Source: Caulobacterales bacterium (lineage in GTDB: Bacteria > Pseudomonadota > Alphaproteobacteria > Caulobacterales > Caulobacteraceae). From it: DNA of 64,000 bases. The stretch is taken from positions 1 to 64,000 of the forward strand of contig JAFLCS010000001.1 in assembly GCA_017302105.1 (NCBI GenBank), written 5' to 3'. The notes under the pieces are model-generated. The model was not told the origin of the DNA. It saw only the letters and a list, made by a program, of their open reading frames with translations, and ran no database searches. Positions 27,981 to 36,264 of this stretch are shown here, piece by piece. The stretch's first letter is position 1. Each line of letters begins with the position of its first letter. The translations under genes were made by a program, and so were the position numbers.

Positions 27981-28152
27981 GAGTTGCGAACGGCCAAGCT
28001 TGGCTGCGGTTCCACCATCCCCGCCATCACGGATATGTGATCGCCGCCGTGACCCCGTATTTGCCCGGCCCTGACGCAGGCTCAGGCGACCCTCCGGTCA
28101 CGAATCAATCAAACCCGACGTCAAGCCGTTGACGGGTCGTTAGGGTTATGTC

Positions 28153-28168
28153 CCCCTACATATGGACC
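28153..28168 (+). promoter_or_regulatory. Possible NrdR box upstream of nrdA
   Basis: CCCCTACATATGGACC: the central ten bases CTACATATGG match the NrdR core CwAtATaTwG at eight positions. NrdR normally uses two boxes about three helical turns apart, and I could not find a convincing second one, so this is tentative. Confidence 0.3.
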
Positions 28169-28244
28169 TTGGGGCAAGGGATCCTACCAGATGCGGTGGT
28201 TTTCATCACGTCTGGGCGATCACAGAGATTGGGACGAACGACGT

Positions 28245-30131
28245 ATGGCTGGTGGTGAAGCGTTGATGCGGAACGAGTTTTCGATCGCAGAGGCCGAGGC
28301 CGCGCGCACCGATGCGCCGGCCCTGTCGCTGGTTCGCAAGGTCGAGGTCGATCGGTCGCGCGACGATCTTCTGACCGACTTCGGCAAGAAGACGCTGGAA
28401 GACCGCTATCTGCTCGCCGGAGAGAGCTATCAGGATATGTTCGCGCGCGTCGCGACGGCCTTCGCCGACGACGCCGACCACGCCCAACGTGTTTATGACT
28501 ATATGTCGAAGCTGTGGTTCATGCCTTCGACGCCGGTGCTGTCGAACGGCGGGGCCAATCGCGGCCTGCCGATCTCCTGCTTCCTGAACGCCGTGGGAGA
28601 CAGCCTGGACGGCATCCAGAACGTCTGGAACGAGAACGTCGCCCTGGCCTCCAACGGCGGTGGCATCGGCACCTACTGGGGCGGCGTCCGTTCCATCGGC
28701 GAACAAGTCAAGGGAGCCGGCAAGACCTCGGGTATCATCCCGTTCATTCGGGTGATGGACAGCCTGACCCTGGCGATTTCGCAAGGGTCGCTGCGCCGCG
28801 GCTCGGCCGCCGTCTATCTCGACATCCACCACCCCGAGATCGAGGAGTTCCTCGAGATCCGCAAACCCTCGGGCGACTTCAACCGCAAGTCCCTGAACCT
28901 GCACCACGGCATCAACATCACCGACGCCTTCATGGAGGCGGTACGGGACGGAACCACCTTCGACCTGGTTTCGCCCAAGACCCAGGAGGTCAGAAAGACG
29001 GTCGATGCCCGGGCCCTGTGGACCAAGATCCTCGAGGTTCGCCTGGCGACCGGCGAGCCGTATCTGATTTTCTCGGACACGGTGAACAAGATGATGCCGG
29101 ACCACCAGAAGGCGCTCGGCCTGAAGGTGAAGCAATCGAATCTGTGTTCGGAAATCATGCTGCACACCGGGGCCGACCATCTGGGCGTGGACCGCACGGC
29201 AGTCTGCTGCCTGTCGAGCGTCAACGCCGAAACCTTCCTGGAGTGGCGCGACGAGCCGCGCTTCATCGAGGACGTCATGCGGTTCCTGGACAATGTTCTG
29301 GAAGACTTTATCCAGCGCGCGCCGCCGGCCATGGCCGCGGCCGTCTATTCCGCCAAGCGCGAGCGCTCGGTCGGCCTGGGCCTGATGGGCTTTCATTCCT
29401 TCCTGCAATCGCAGGGTGTCGCGTTTGAATCGGCCATGGCCAAGTCGTGGAATATGCGCCTGTTCAAACACCTGCGGCGTGAGGCCGACAAGGCCAGCCG
29501 CCTGCTCGCCGAAGAGAAGGGGGCCTGCGAGGACGCTGCTGAGCGCGGTGCCCTGGAGCGGTTCAGCCACAAGCTGGCCATCGCCCCGACCGCCTCGATC
29601 TCGATCATCTGTGGCGGAACCTCCGCCGGCATCGAGCCGATCCCAGCCAACATCTACACCCACAAGACCCTGTCGGGGTCATTCGCGGTCAAGAACCCCT
29701 ACCTGGAGGCTCTGCTGCAAGAACGCGGCCTGAATACAGAGGCGGTCTGGTCATCGATCCTGGCCCATGAGGGGTCAGTTCAGCACCTCGAGGGCCTCAG
29801 CGACGACGAGAAGTCGGTCTACAAGACGGCTTTCGAACTGGATCAACGCTGGGTGATCGAATTGGCGGCCGATCGGACACCGGAGGTCTGCCAGGCCCAG
29901 TCGGTCAACGTCTTCCTGCCGGGTGACATCGACAAGTGGGATCTGCATATGCTGCACTGGCAGGCGTGGGAGAAGGGCATGAAATCCCTGTATTACCTAC
30001 GTTCCAAGTCGGTTCAGCGCGCTGCCTTCGCCGGGGCCGAGGACAAGGCCGAGGCGGAAATTGACCCCAATCAGCCGGACCTCTTCGCCGCCGCCAAGAC
30101 CGACTATGAGGAATGCCTCGCCTGCCAATAG
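28245..30131 (+). CDS. nrdA: Ribonucleoside-diphosphate reductase, alpha subunit (class I)
   Basis: Catalytic subunit that reduces ribonucleoside diphosphates. Recognisable segments are the substrate-binding STPVLSNGG with an active-site region cysteine following in LPISCFLN, NLCSEIML with the catalytic thiyl-radical region, the PTASISIICGGTSAGIEP loop and the redox-shuttle cysteines at the extreme C-terminus (EECLACQ). No full N-terminal ATP-cone is apparent; the N-terminus goes quickly into KVEVDRSRDDLLTDFGKKTLEDRYL. The start is uncertain: ATG at 28191 (AAGGGA upstream), 28245 or 28266. Length is about 628 aa. Confidence 0.93.
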   Translation: MAGGEALMRNEFSIAEAEAARTDAPALSLVRKVEVDRSRDDLLTDFGKKTLEDRYLLAGESYQDMFARVATAFADDADHAQRVYDYMSKLWFMPSTPVLSNGGANRGLPISCFLNAVGDSLDGIQNVWNENVALASNGGGIGTYWGGVRSIGEQVKGAGKTSGIIPFIRVMDSLTLAISQGSLRRGSAAVYLDIHHPEIEEFLEIRKPSGDFNRKSLNLHHGINITDAFMEAVRDGTTFDLVSPKTQEVRKTVDARALWTKILEVRLATGEPYLIFSDTVNKMMPDHQKALGLKVKQSNLCSEIMLHTGADHLGVDRTAVCCLSSVNAETFLEWRDEPRFIEDVMRFLDNVLEDFIQRAPPAMAAAVYSAKRERSVGLGLMGFHSFLQSQGVAFESAMAKSWNMRLFKHLRREADKASRLLAEEKGACEDAAERGALERFSHKLAIAPTASISIICGGTSAGIEPIPANIYTHKTLSGSFAVKNPYLEALLQERGLNTEAVWSSILAHEGSVQHLEGLSDDEKSVYKTAFELDQRWVIELAADRTPEVCQAQSVNVFLPGDIDKWDLHMLHWQAWEKGMKSLYYLRSKSVQRAAFAGAEDKAEAEIDPNQPDLFAAAKTDYEECLACQ

Positions 30132-30230
30132 GGTCGATCGCCCAACTCTACTGCCGATTGCGGAGTTGCATGATAGGCTGAGCCGAGTCATGGTGTTTCG
30201 TATGACGTTGCGTAAGGTGGAGGCACTCCG

Positions 30231-31058
30231 GTGTTCTGCGACGGCAAGCAGTGGGTGGGGGGCACGACGGTTCTGATAGGAACCGCAATGGCTTGCTGCG
30301 CCATGGCGCAGACGGCCCCGGCGACGACACAGTGGACCTATGGCACGCCCGTCGAACTCGCCCCGGACAGCACCACGTCGATCGGCATCGAGTCTCTCGA
30401 TCGGTTGGCGGATGCCCAACGCCTGGACCGTGCCCTCTTTTCCGGGTCTGACGGGCTGGTAGCGGCGCAGCAGCGCGGTGTCTGGAGACGTCATTCCGAC
30501 GGGTCCATCGAGCATATCCGCTACAGCCAGGCAGATCAGCCGACGTTTCTACCGCAAGGCTCGATTGAGCGGGCCCGTTTCGAGGCGGAGCAGAGCGAAA
30601 TCACCTATATCCGCGCCTGGCCGCTGATCGCCGGCCAGGGGGGGGGCGTCCAGTTCGAAATCACCCCGCACGCCGGGGTCGGTGTGAACGCCCAGGGCGG
30701 TACGGCGGAAGCCGGGGCCACCATCCGCGTCGGCCAACTCGAAGTGGCCGACGGCGAAACTGCCTATGACGAGGACGAGGGCCGCTGGTATCTGTTTGCG
30801 GCCGGGTCCGGCACCGCGGTCGGCATGAATTGGGCGCGCGGCATGGAAGGCTGGGACCGCCGGCTCAGCCACGATACGGGATCCTTCATCGGCGACGCCC
30901 AGGTCGGGGTGGCCTGGCGACGCGGGGATACCCAGACCTCATTCGGCTATGTCCATCGCGAGATCACAGCCGACGGGGTTCACGGCGGCACGGGGATCGA
31001 CCGGGATGCGACCGAAGGCTTCGTGGCACTTCAGTTCTCTCTAAGGCCGTCGTGGTAG
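30231..31058 (+). CDS. Predicted outer-membrane beta-barrel protein, possibly LpxR-like
   Basis: A 275-aa exported protein starting with GTG behind AAGGTGGAGG. The signal peptide ends near AMAQ (residue about 27). The mature part has repeated amphipathic strands in its second half (FEITPHAGVGVN, AGATIRVGQLE, GRWYLFAAGSG, FIGDAQVGVAWRRG, TSFGYVHREI) and ends in an aromatic beta-signal-like FVALQFSLRPSW, the profile of an outer-membrane barrel. HDTGSFIGDAQVGVAWRRGD resembles the lipid A deacylase LpxR/DUF2219 group, but I could not identify its catalytic pair with confidence. The 3' end overlaps the convergent baiN-like gene by 18 bases. Confidence 0.6.
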   Translation: MFCDGKQWVGGTTVLIGTAMACCAMAQTAPATTQWTYGTPVELAPDSTTSIGIESLDRLADAQRLDRALFSGSDGLVAAQQRGVWRRHSDGSIEHIRYSQADQPTFLPQGSIERARFEAEQSEITYIRAWPLIAGQGGGVQFEITPHAGVGVNAQGGTAEAGATIRVGQLEVADGETAYDEDEGRWYLFAAGSGTAVGMNWARGMEGWDRRLSHDTGSFIGDAQVGVAWRRGDTQTSFGYVHREITADGVHGGTGIDRDATEGFVALQFSLRPSW

Positions 31059-32264
31059 CCAGCCCGCCCCGGCCTTGAGCCAGTCTGCCACGCCGTCGCC
31101 TGCGACCGCACCGCTGGCCAGGCACGCCGTCAGCAGATACCCACCGGTCGGGGCCTCCCAATCCAGCATCTCGCCGGCGACGAAGACGCCCGGCCGATCT
31201 TTGAGCATCAGGCTCTCGTCCAGCGCCGACCAGGCCACTCCGCCCGCCGAGGAAATGGCCCGCTCCAGCCCCTGAACACCGGTGACCGTCAGACGCAATG
31301 CCTTGATGCGTTGGCCCAGGCGGCGCGGATCGTCGCGCAGCGGGGCCGGCTCGCGCAGCAGGGCGACGGCCTGGGGCGACAGCCCGGCCGCCTTGCGCAA
31401 ATGGTTGGTCAGGGTGTCGCGTCCCCGCGACCGCTGTAGCCGCTCGACCAGGATTTCCATGGAAAGATCGGGCTTCAGATCCAGGGTGATCTGGGTGGAA
31501 CCCGCCTCGACAACCGCCTCCCGGATCGGGGCCGACAGGGCGTAGATTGCGCCGCCCTCAAGGCCGTAGCGGCTGATCATCGCCTCACCACGAATGCTCT
31601 GGTCCCGGTGTGAAAGCGCGATCCCCTTGAGCGGTGAGCCGGCGAACCTCTCACGCATGATCTCGGACCAGCCAATGTCGACGCCCATGTTGGACGGCTT
31701 AAACGGTCGCACATCACCAATCAGCCCGACCCAGCCTCCATCCGATCCCAGGCGCGGCCAGGAGGTGCCGCCCAGCGCCAGCACAATGGCGCTCGCATCC
31801 TCGCGCCGCTCTCCCTCTGGCGTCTCGAAGACCAGTTGCTCGTCTCGCCAACCGATCCAGTGCGAACGCGTTCGGATCACAACACCCTGCTGGTCGAGTC
31901 GGGCGAGCCAGACCCGCAGCAGGGGCGACGCCTTCATCGTCTTGGGAAAGACCCGGCCCGAGCCGCCGACGAAGGTCGGCTGGCCCAGCGCTTCGACCCA
32001 CGCGATCAGCTCGGCCGGCCCAAGTCGTTCCAGCCAGGGAGCGACCTGGCCAGCGGCCTGACCATAGCGCGACAGGAAAAGTGCCTTGTCCTGGAGCCCC
32101 TCGGCATGGGTCAGGTTCAGGCCACCCCGCCCCGCCATCAGGAACTTGCGCGCCACCGAGGGCATCCGGTCGTGGACCACCACCCTGTGGCCCCGCGCCG
32201 CCAGGGTCTCGGCGGCCATCAGACCGGCCGGGCCAGCCCCAATGATGTGAACCGGCGCGCTCAT
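31041..32264 (-). CDS. BaiN/TIGR03862-type FAD-dependent flavoprotein
   Basis: A 407-aa flavoprotein of the HI0933/BaiN group. It begins with the dinucleotide-binding fold VHIIGAGPAGLMAAETLAARG, followed by ARKFLMAGRGGLNLTHAE, which distinguishes this family, and closes with a second FAD contact, RPGVFVAGEMLDWEAPTGGY. The family is thought to reduce C=C bonds of hydrophobic substrates (BaiN acts on bile acid intermediates), but the physiological substrate here is unknown. It overlaps the upstream yaiI-type gene by four bases (ATGA), so the two are translationally coupled. Confidence 0.88.
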   Translation of the reverse strand: MSAPVHIIGAGPAGLMAAETLAARGHRVVVHDRMPSVARKFLMAGRGGLNLTHAEGLQDKALFLSRYGQAAGQVAPWLERLGPAELIAWVEALGQPTFVGGSGRVFPKTMKASPLLRVWLARLDQQGVVIRTRSHWIGWRDEQLVFETPEGERREDASAIVLALGGTSWPRLGSDGGWVGLIGDVRPFKPSNMGVDIGWSEIMRERFAGSPLKGIALSHRDQSIRGEAMISRYGLEGGAIYALSAPIREAVVEAGSTQITLDLKPDLSMEILVERLQRSRGRDTLTNHLRKAAGLSPQAVALLREPAPLRDDPRRLGQRIKALRLTVTGVQGLERAISSAGGVAWSALDESLMLKDRPGVFVAGEMLDWEAPTGGYLLTACLASGAVAGDGVADWLKAGAGWLPRRP

Positions 32265-32719
32265 GCCGGGCGCGCCCGGCGGGCCACAACCACAGCCCGG
32301 TCCAGAGCCTGGAGAAAGGCGGAACGATCCCGCGCCGAAAACGGCGGCGGACCCGAGGTCGCCACCCCCATCGAGCGCAGATGTTCCCCGACCATCCGCC
32401 CCGCCAGCGCCGAGCCGATGCTGTCGGCGGTGAAGGGCTGGCCGTTGGGCGTGATCGCCTGGGCGCCGGCCTTCAGCACCCGGTCGGCCAAAGGAATATC
32501 CGAAGTGACGACGATGTCGCCCGGCCCCGCCCGTTCGGCGATCCAGTCATCGGCGACATCCGGGCCTTCCTCGACGACAACCTGCTCGATGAAGGGTGCA
32601 CGCCGGGTATTGATCCAGCCATTGGAAACCACAAACACCTTCAGGCCGCACCGTTCGGCCACGCGATAGCATTCATCCTTCACCGGGCAGGCATCAGCAT
32701 CAATGAAGAGGATCAGCAT
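32261..32719 (-). CDS. YaiI/YqxD family (DUF188) protein
   Basis: A 152-aa protein of the UPF0178/DUF188 family. The diagnostic N-terminus FIDADACPVKDECYRVAER is present, with GDIVVTSDIPLADRVL and ITPNGQPFTADSIGSALAGR further on. The acidic DxDxCP and DIPLA pattern is PIN-domain-like, and a nuclease-type role has been suggested, but the function is unproven. It is the first gene of a pair with the flavoprotein and is separated from the divergent GST gene by about 150 bases. Confidence 0.9.
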   Translation of the reverse strand: MLILFIDADACPVKDECYRVAERCGLKVFVVSNGWINTRRAPFIEQVVVEEGPDVADDWIAERAGPGDIVVTSDIPLADRVLKAGAQAITPNGQPFTADSIGSALAGRMVGEHLRSMGVATSGPPPFSARDRSAFLQALDRAVVVARRARPA

Positions 32720-32872
32720 GGTCCGGGCGTCAATTCAGGGGCGAAGGCAGGGTTTGAGGATCGGTCCTAGGCGCTCTTGGTCGCGAGGTCACGCAGGGGC
32801 GTGATCGGACAGAACGCATCTTTCGCCGGCCCGCCCCGCTGGACTAGGCTGGGGTGAAGCTGGAGACACATG

Positions 32873-33493
32873 ATGAAGCTCTATTATGCACCGGGCACCT
32901 GTGCCCTCGCCTGCTGGATCGCGCTGGAATGGGCCGGAGCCGAGTTCGAGCCGGCCAAGGCCAATCCGCACTCGGCCGATTTCAAACGGGTCAATCCCCT
33001 GGCCCAGGTCCCGGCGCTGGATCTGGGCGAGCCCAGGGCGCGTACCCAGGCCGGCGCGATCCTGGAATGGGTGGCTGGGCACTGGCCCGAGGCGGACCTC
33101 GGCGCGGGGGCCGACGCCGATGACCAGGCCCGGTTCCGCTTCCATGAAACGATGAGCTTCTTCACCGGCGACTTCCACCCGGCCTTCTGGCCCTGGTTCG
33201 TACCCCAGCGTTACACCACCGACCCGTCGGACGCCGCCAAGGACGCTGTCCGCGCCGCCGCCCTGCCCCGCATTGACCGGGTCATGACCTATCTCGACGG
33301 CCTGATCGGCGACACCGACCATGTGTTCGGCAACCGGCGCACGGTGGCGGACGCCTATGGCTATGTCATGGCCCGCTGGACCGGCCGGCTCGACAAGACC
33401 TGGCGCGACTATCCCAATGTGGCCCGCTTCATGGCCGCCATGGACGCCGACCCGACCGTGCAGAAGGTGCTGAAGGCCTCTGCCGAGGGCTAG
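32873..33493 (+). CDS. Glutathione S-transferase family protein
   Basis: A 206-aa GST with a thioredoxin-like N-terminal domain, MKLYYAPGTCALACWIALEW, typical of the bacterial beta class with the conserved cysteine at residue 10. The VNPLAQVPALDLG cis-proline loop and an all-helical C-terminal domain (VADAYGYVMARWTG capping box) follow. It conjugates or reduces electrophiles with glutathione in the cytoplasm; the substrate is unknown. The second of two adjacent ATG codons is taken as start. Convergent with the DUF1801 pair. Confidence 0.88.
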   Translation: MKLYYAPGTCALACWIALEWAGAEFEPAKANPHSADFKRVNPLAQVPALDLGEPRARTQAGAILEWVAGHWPEADLGAGADADDQARFRFHETMSFFTGDFHPAFWPWFVPQRYTTDPSDAAKDAVRAAALPRIDRVMTYLDGLIGDTDHVFGNRRTVADAYGYVMARWTGRLDKTWRDYPNVARFMAAMDADPTVQKVLKASAEG

Positions 33494-33508
33494 CCCCCCC
33501 CCGGCGGC

Positions 33509-33859
33509 TCAGCGTTTCGCCGCTGACTGGTTCTGGGTGACCGCCGCCCGCACCAGGGCCTGAAACGCCTCCGGATCGAGCCGGTCACCTTCGCGGATAT
33601 CGATGGCGCGGCGAGTACCGGCATCGAGGCTGGCGTTGAACAGGCCGGACGGATCGGGCAGCGCGGCACCTCGGGCGAAGGTCAGTTTGATCTTGTCGCG
33701 ATAGGTCTCGCCGGTGAACAGGATGCCGGCCTTCTCGAAACAGGGAACCCCGTCCGGGTTGGTCGGCTTTTGCCACTTGCGGGTCTCGACGATCCCGGGG
33801 TCCGCCTGAAGGATCAGGCCGCGCAGGGCCTCCAGGGTTTCGCCACGCCAGTCGCTCAC
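33509..33859 (-). CDS. DUF1801-like small protein (first of a tandem pair)
   Basis: A 116-aa protein with the DUF1801/YdhG-like pattern: an N-terminal helix (ETLEALRGLILQADPGIVETRKWQ), a cysteine-containing strand (VPCFEKAGILFTGETYRDKIKLTFARG) and a late acidic segment. The function is unknown. It overlaps the next upstream gene, a second DUF1801 protein, by four bases (ATGA, 33856-33859), so the two are coupled and could form a heteromer. Sequence similarity between the two is low but the order of elements is alike. Confidence 0.7.
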   Translation of the reverse strand: MSDWRGETLEALRGLILQADPGIVETRKWQKPTNPDGVPCFEKAGILFTGETYRDKIKLTFARGAALPDPSGLFNASLDAGTRRAIDIREGDRLDPEAFQALVRAAVTQNQSAAKR

Positions 33860-34266
33860 ATCTTCTCTCCGGGCAGGGCGGCCGCCTGGGTGATCCAGGA
33901 GACAAGCTGTGGCGTTTCCACCGCCTCGCCCTCATGGAGGTGGACATAGCGGATGCGCGGCTGTTTCGAGCCGACCGGCGGCGGCGGCGTAAGCGCCACG
34001 CCGTTGTGCAAGGCGACCTTGATATAGCGGGTCATGGCGTGAAAGCTGAGGAACCAGGTCTTGCCGTCCAGCCCATAGAGCGGCGAGTTCCATTTAACGG
34101 CCTTTTGCACATCCGGCACAAGGCGGGTGATCAGGGCGTCCAGCTCGCCCGCCGTGGTCGATTTCCAGCCCGGCGCAGCGGCGATCCAGGCGTCGACGGG
34201 GGCCTGGCCGAAGCCCTTGGCGATCTGCGGATTGCCGCCGGCGAGGAGTTTGGGGGTAGAGGTCAT
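33856..34266 (-). CDS. DUF1801-like protein (second of a tandem pair)
   Basis: A 136-aa protein with the classic DUF1801 segments DALITRLVPDVQKAVKWNSPLYGLDGKTWFLSF and YIKVALHNGVAL, an alpha/beta fold related to YdhG and of unknown role. The ATG at 34266 is preferred to one eleven codons upstream because the intervening residues look non-coding. It precedes and overlaps its likely paralogue, which supports the two having been kept together as a unit. Confidence 0.8.
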   Translation of the reverse strand: MTSTPKLLAGGNPQIAKGFGQAPVDAWIAAAPGWKSTTAGELDALITRLVPDVQKAVKWNSPLYGLDGKTWFLSFHAMTRYIKVALHNGVALTPPPPVGSKQPRIRYVHLHEGEAVETPQLVSWITQAAALPGEKM

Positions 34267-34346
34267 GGCCGCAAGGTAGGGGCGAAGCGCGCGGGGCACT
34301 AGGGGTCAGGTCTTCGCCGGCGCTTGGGTCTCCGTTCGGCGACGCC

Positions 34347-34760
34347 CTATCGACGACGCAGGTAGAGGGCTCCCAGCCCGACCAGCGCCCCGGTCAGGCC
34401 GATGAGAAGAACCAGCAGGGCCTCGGCATGGCTGACGGCGGTGACGCGCAGCGAGACCGAACCGCCCATCGACTGGACCACCGAGGCGACGATCATTTCG
34501 ACATAGGCGGCGCCCAGCACGCTCCAGCCGACCGCTGCGCCGGCGCCGATCAGCGCCATCGGGCGTGAGCCGGTCAGGGCGCCGACCACGGCCAGCACGG
34601 CGCCCAGGACTGACAGCCCGGCCAGCAGCGTGCTGAGGATGCCGAGATTATCAATCAGGAAGACCGGGTTCATCCCGGCCAGCTGCATCATCCAGATCAG
34701 AAGCGCCGCGGCGATCAGCCAGGCGACGGCGGTGACGATCAAAAGCCGTGTGGTTGTCAT
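34347..34760 (-). CDS. Hypothetical four-helix membrane protein
   Basis: A 137-aa very hydrophobic protein with four predicted helices (about 6-27, 38-60, 68-92 and 108-132) and almost no soluble part. I do not recognise a family. The ATG at 34760 has a strong GGAGGGGAGG ribosome binding site upstream; the open frame continues 51 codons further but reads like non-coding DNA and includes the CGACATAG tandem repeat. It is the last clearly chromosomal gene before the accessory patch. Confidence 0.7.
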   Translation of the reverse strand: MTTTRLLIVTAVAWLIAAALLIWMMQLAGMNPVFLIDNLGILSTLLAGLSVLGAVLAVVGALTGSRPMALIGAGAAVGWSVLGAAYVEMIVASVVQSMGGSVSLRVTAVSHAEALLVLLIGLTGALVGLGALYLRRR

Positions 34761-34837
34761 GAGCCGGTCCTCCCCTCCAGGCAGAGGGCCATGCCGGGGC
34801 GGGCGCGGCAAGCGGGCGTGTCGCTCTGGGCGCAGAC

Positions 34838-34861
34838 CGACATAGCGACATAGCGACATAG
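34838..34861. repeat. Tandem repeat, 8-bp unit x3
   Basis: CGACATAG is repeated exactly three times (34838-34845, 34846-34853, 34854-34861), and a fourth degenerate unit CGACACGC follows. It lies about 80 bases upstream of the four-helix membrane protein, inside its probable 5' region. Such a repeat could vary by slippage and shift promoter spacing; this is inference. Confidence 0.8.
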
Positions 34862-35115
34862 CGACACGCGGCCCTAATGAAATCAGAGACTTGGGATGTC
34901 GGTCCGTGTCCATGTGACAGGATTATGCGAAATCCTGCCGGGTGGGGTTTCAGGCGGACCGCTGATGACGCGGCGCGCGGGGCTGGCGATGTCAAAGACC
35001 AGGCGGGAGTTTAGGGCGGTTAGAGGCGAACGGGGATCGCGGCCGGCGTCGGGGCGGGCGAGCGCTGTGAAACCAGCGGGTTGGGGCGACGGGATGCGGG
35101 CATTTTGGGCTAAAT
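34862..35115. other. Intergenic stretch without a recognisable gene
   Basis: No convincing reading frame on either strand. The only structure seen is a short perfect hairpin, CAGGATT (34918-34924) with AATCCTG (34931-34937). Long open frames here are GC-driven and lack ribosome binding sites and protein-like composition. Confidence 0.5.
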
Positions 35116-35195
35116 TCCCTTCTCACCTGGTGGGTGGAGGCGGCGCGTATATGCGCCAACGACGGGTGGGCCGCGAAGCGGGTCGGATGAGGGGG
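35116..35195. repeat. Left arm of a long inverted repeat flanking a DUF559 gene
   Basis: This roughly 80-bp segment is almost the reverse complement of 35614..35702. From TCCCTTCTC through the palindromic core GGCGCGTATATGCGCC (35142-35157) to ACGACGGGTGGG there are about three mismatches in 55 bases. After a variable 12-15 base part both arms resume with TCGGATGAGGGGG. Confidence 0.9.
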
Positions 35196-35277
35196 CCTCT
35201 CGGTCGCACCGGCAGTTGCGGACAACGCCTCTGCAAGGTCGTCATTGCCTCGACTGCGGCTTTCACAAGCTGGAGCG

Positions 35278-35640
35278 ATGTCGCACGATGCGGTTATGGC
35301 GACGCCGCGATCCATGCGACAGTCCATGACCCCGGCCGAGCGTGTGGTCTGGAGCCTGCTGCGTGCGCGGGGATTTCGCGGGTTCAAGTTTCGACGGCAG
35401 GAACGGATCGACCGCTGGATCGTGGATTTCTGCTGCTATAAGCTGCGGCTGGTGATCGAACTGGACGGCGGCGTTCATCGGCTTAAGGCAGCTGAGGACG
35501 CCGCGCGCGACGCCGACCTGGAGCGACGCGGGTTCACGGTGCTAAGGTTTGGCAATGAGGCTGTGCTGAACAGCCCCGGCGTGGTGTTGGCGGCGATCCA
35601 GACCCACGCGGAGGGGCCGCCCCCTCATCCGAGCGGCTGA
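35278..35640 (+). CDS. DUF559 endonuclease-domain protein
   Basis: A 120-aa protein of the DUF559 family, related in fold to the Vsr very-short-patch repair endonuclease. Family segments are SMTPAERVVWSLLRARGFRGFKFRRQERIDRWIVDFCCYKLRLVIELDGGVH and RRGFTVLRFGNEAVL, which supply the PD-(D/E)xK-like residues D (in IVDF), E (in VIELDG) and H. The start is ATG 35278 or 35296. The last codons (from about 35614) lie inside the right arm of the inverted repeat, which supplies the Pro-rich end and the stop codon. The gene and repeat therefore look like one unit. Function unproven. Confidence 0.85.
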   Translation: MSHDAVMATPRSMRQSMTPAERVVWSLLRARGFRGFKFRRQERIDRWIVDFCCYKLRLVIELDGGVHRLKAAEDAARDADLERRGFTVLRFGNEAVLNSPGVVLAAIQTHAEGPPPHPSG

Positions 35641-35702
35641 CACGCCGCCCACCCGTCGTTGGCGCGTATACGCGCCTCCTCCACCCACCAGGGGAGAAGG
35701 GA
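35614..35702. repeat. Right arm of the inverted repeat flanking the DUF559 gene
   Basis: Reverse-complement partner of 35116..35195. It contains the perfect 16-bp palindrome GGCGCGTATACGCGCC at 35661-35676. The arm overlaps the last nine codons of the DUF559 gene. A related core, GGCGCGTATCCGCGCC, recurs at 55173-55188 in a different palindromic element. Confidence 0.9.
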
Positions 35703-35710
35703 CGCTTTGG

Positions 35711-35776
35711 CATCCCGATCGCAGCGCGGCGGCGCAACTGACCCCGGCTCTGCGCCCTTCGGGCTTGGCTGGGATG
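35711..35776. repeat. REP-like imperfect palindrome
   Basis: CATCCC at 35711 pairs with GGGATG at 35771, enclosing a hairpin with GCGCCC-TTC-GGGC at its tip (about 35752-35764). The composition resembles short extragenic palindromes scattered through alphaproteobacterial genomes. Only one copy is visible in this window, so the call is tentative. Confidence 0.35.
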
Positions 35777-36264
35777 ACAAATCAGGGGGTGATGGGGACT
35801 CTTCTCTTCTGCGGCCCAGAGAAAAAGTACCTTTTTTGTTCTCTTAGACTCCCAATTGAAAACAAAACCGTACATACATGAGGTGTGTCGCTGTCGACTC
35901 AAACTCAATATGTGGCGGTAGGCACGAAATGTTGTGGACAAGTGCCTGGCAGTCATAGACGAGAGTGCTAATGGCGACTAGCGGTAGAGCTGCCGTATGA
36001 GGCGGCGATTCCCAAAGGAGGGGCGAACAGAAGAAGTTTGGATGATTTTTCTCGAACTCCGCACGCGTGACGCGTGCTTGGGTGAGAAAGGTGGAGAGGA
36101 ACGCGGGGAACTTAGTTTTCGAGGCCGAGTACCCGTTGCCCCTCTCCGAGCGCCGTAGCTGACGCTGTGCGAATCAGTACGCAGGCCGTGCCTAGCACGG
36201 CAACCCTGCTTATCCACAGCGTCATCGAAAACCTGTGAGTCCCTGAGACTTAAAGGAGCAAACG
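35777..36264. other. Gene-free, lower-GC stretch before the small-protein cassette
   Basis: About 490 bases with visibly more A/T than the surroundings (for example a T6 run near 35832). No supported reading frame was found on either strand. Two compact hairpins are present: GCACGCG-TGA-CGCGTGC (36061-36077) and GCCGTGC-CTA-GCACGGC (36185-36201). It may carry the promoter of the downstream cassette and possibly an unrecognised small RNA. It looks like foreign or decayed DNA. Confidence 0.5.

Noticed and set aside
34896-35441. A 181-codon frame across the left repeat arm and into the DUF559 gene
   Set aside because: It crosses the repeat, has no ribosome binding site, and overlaps the DUF559 gene in a different frame.
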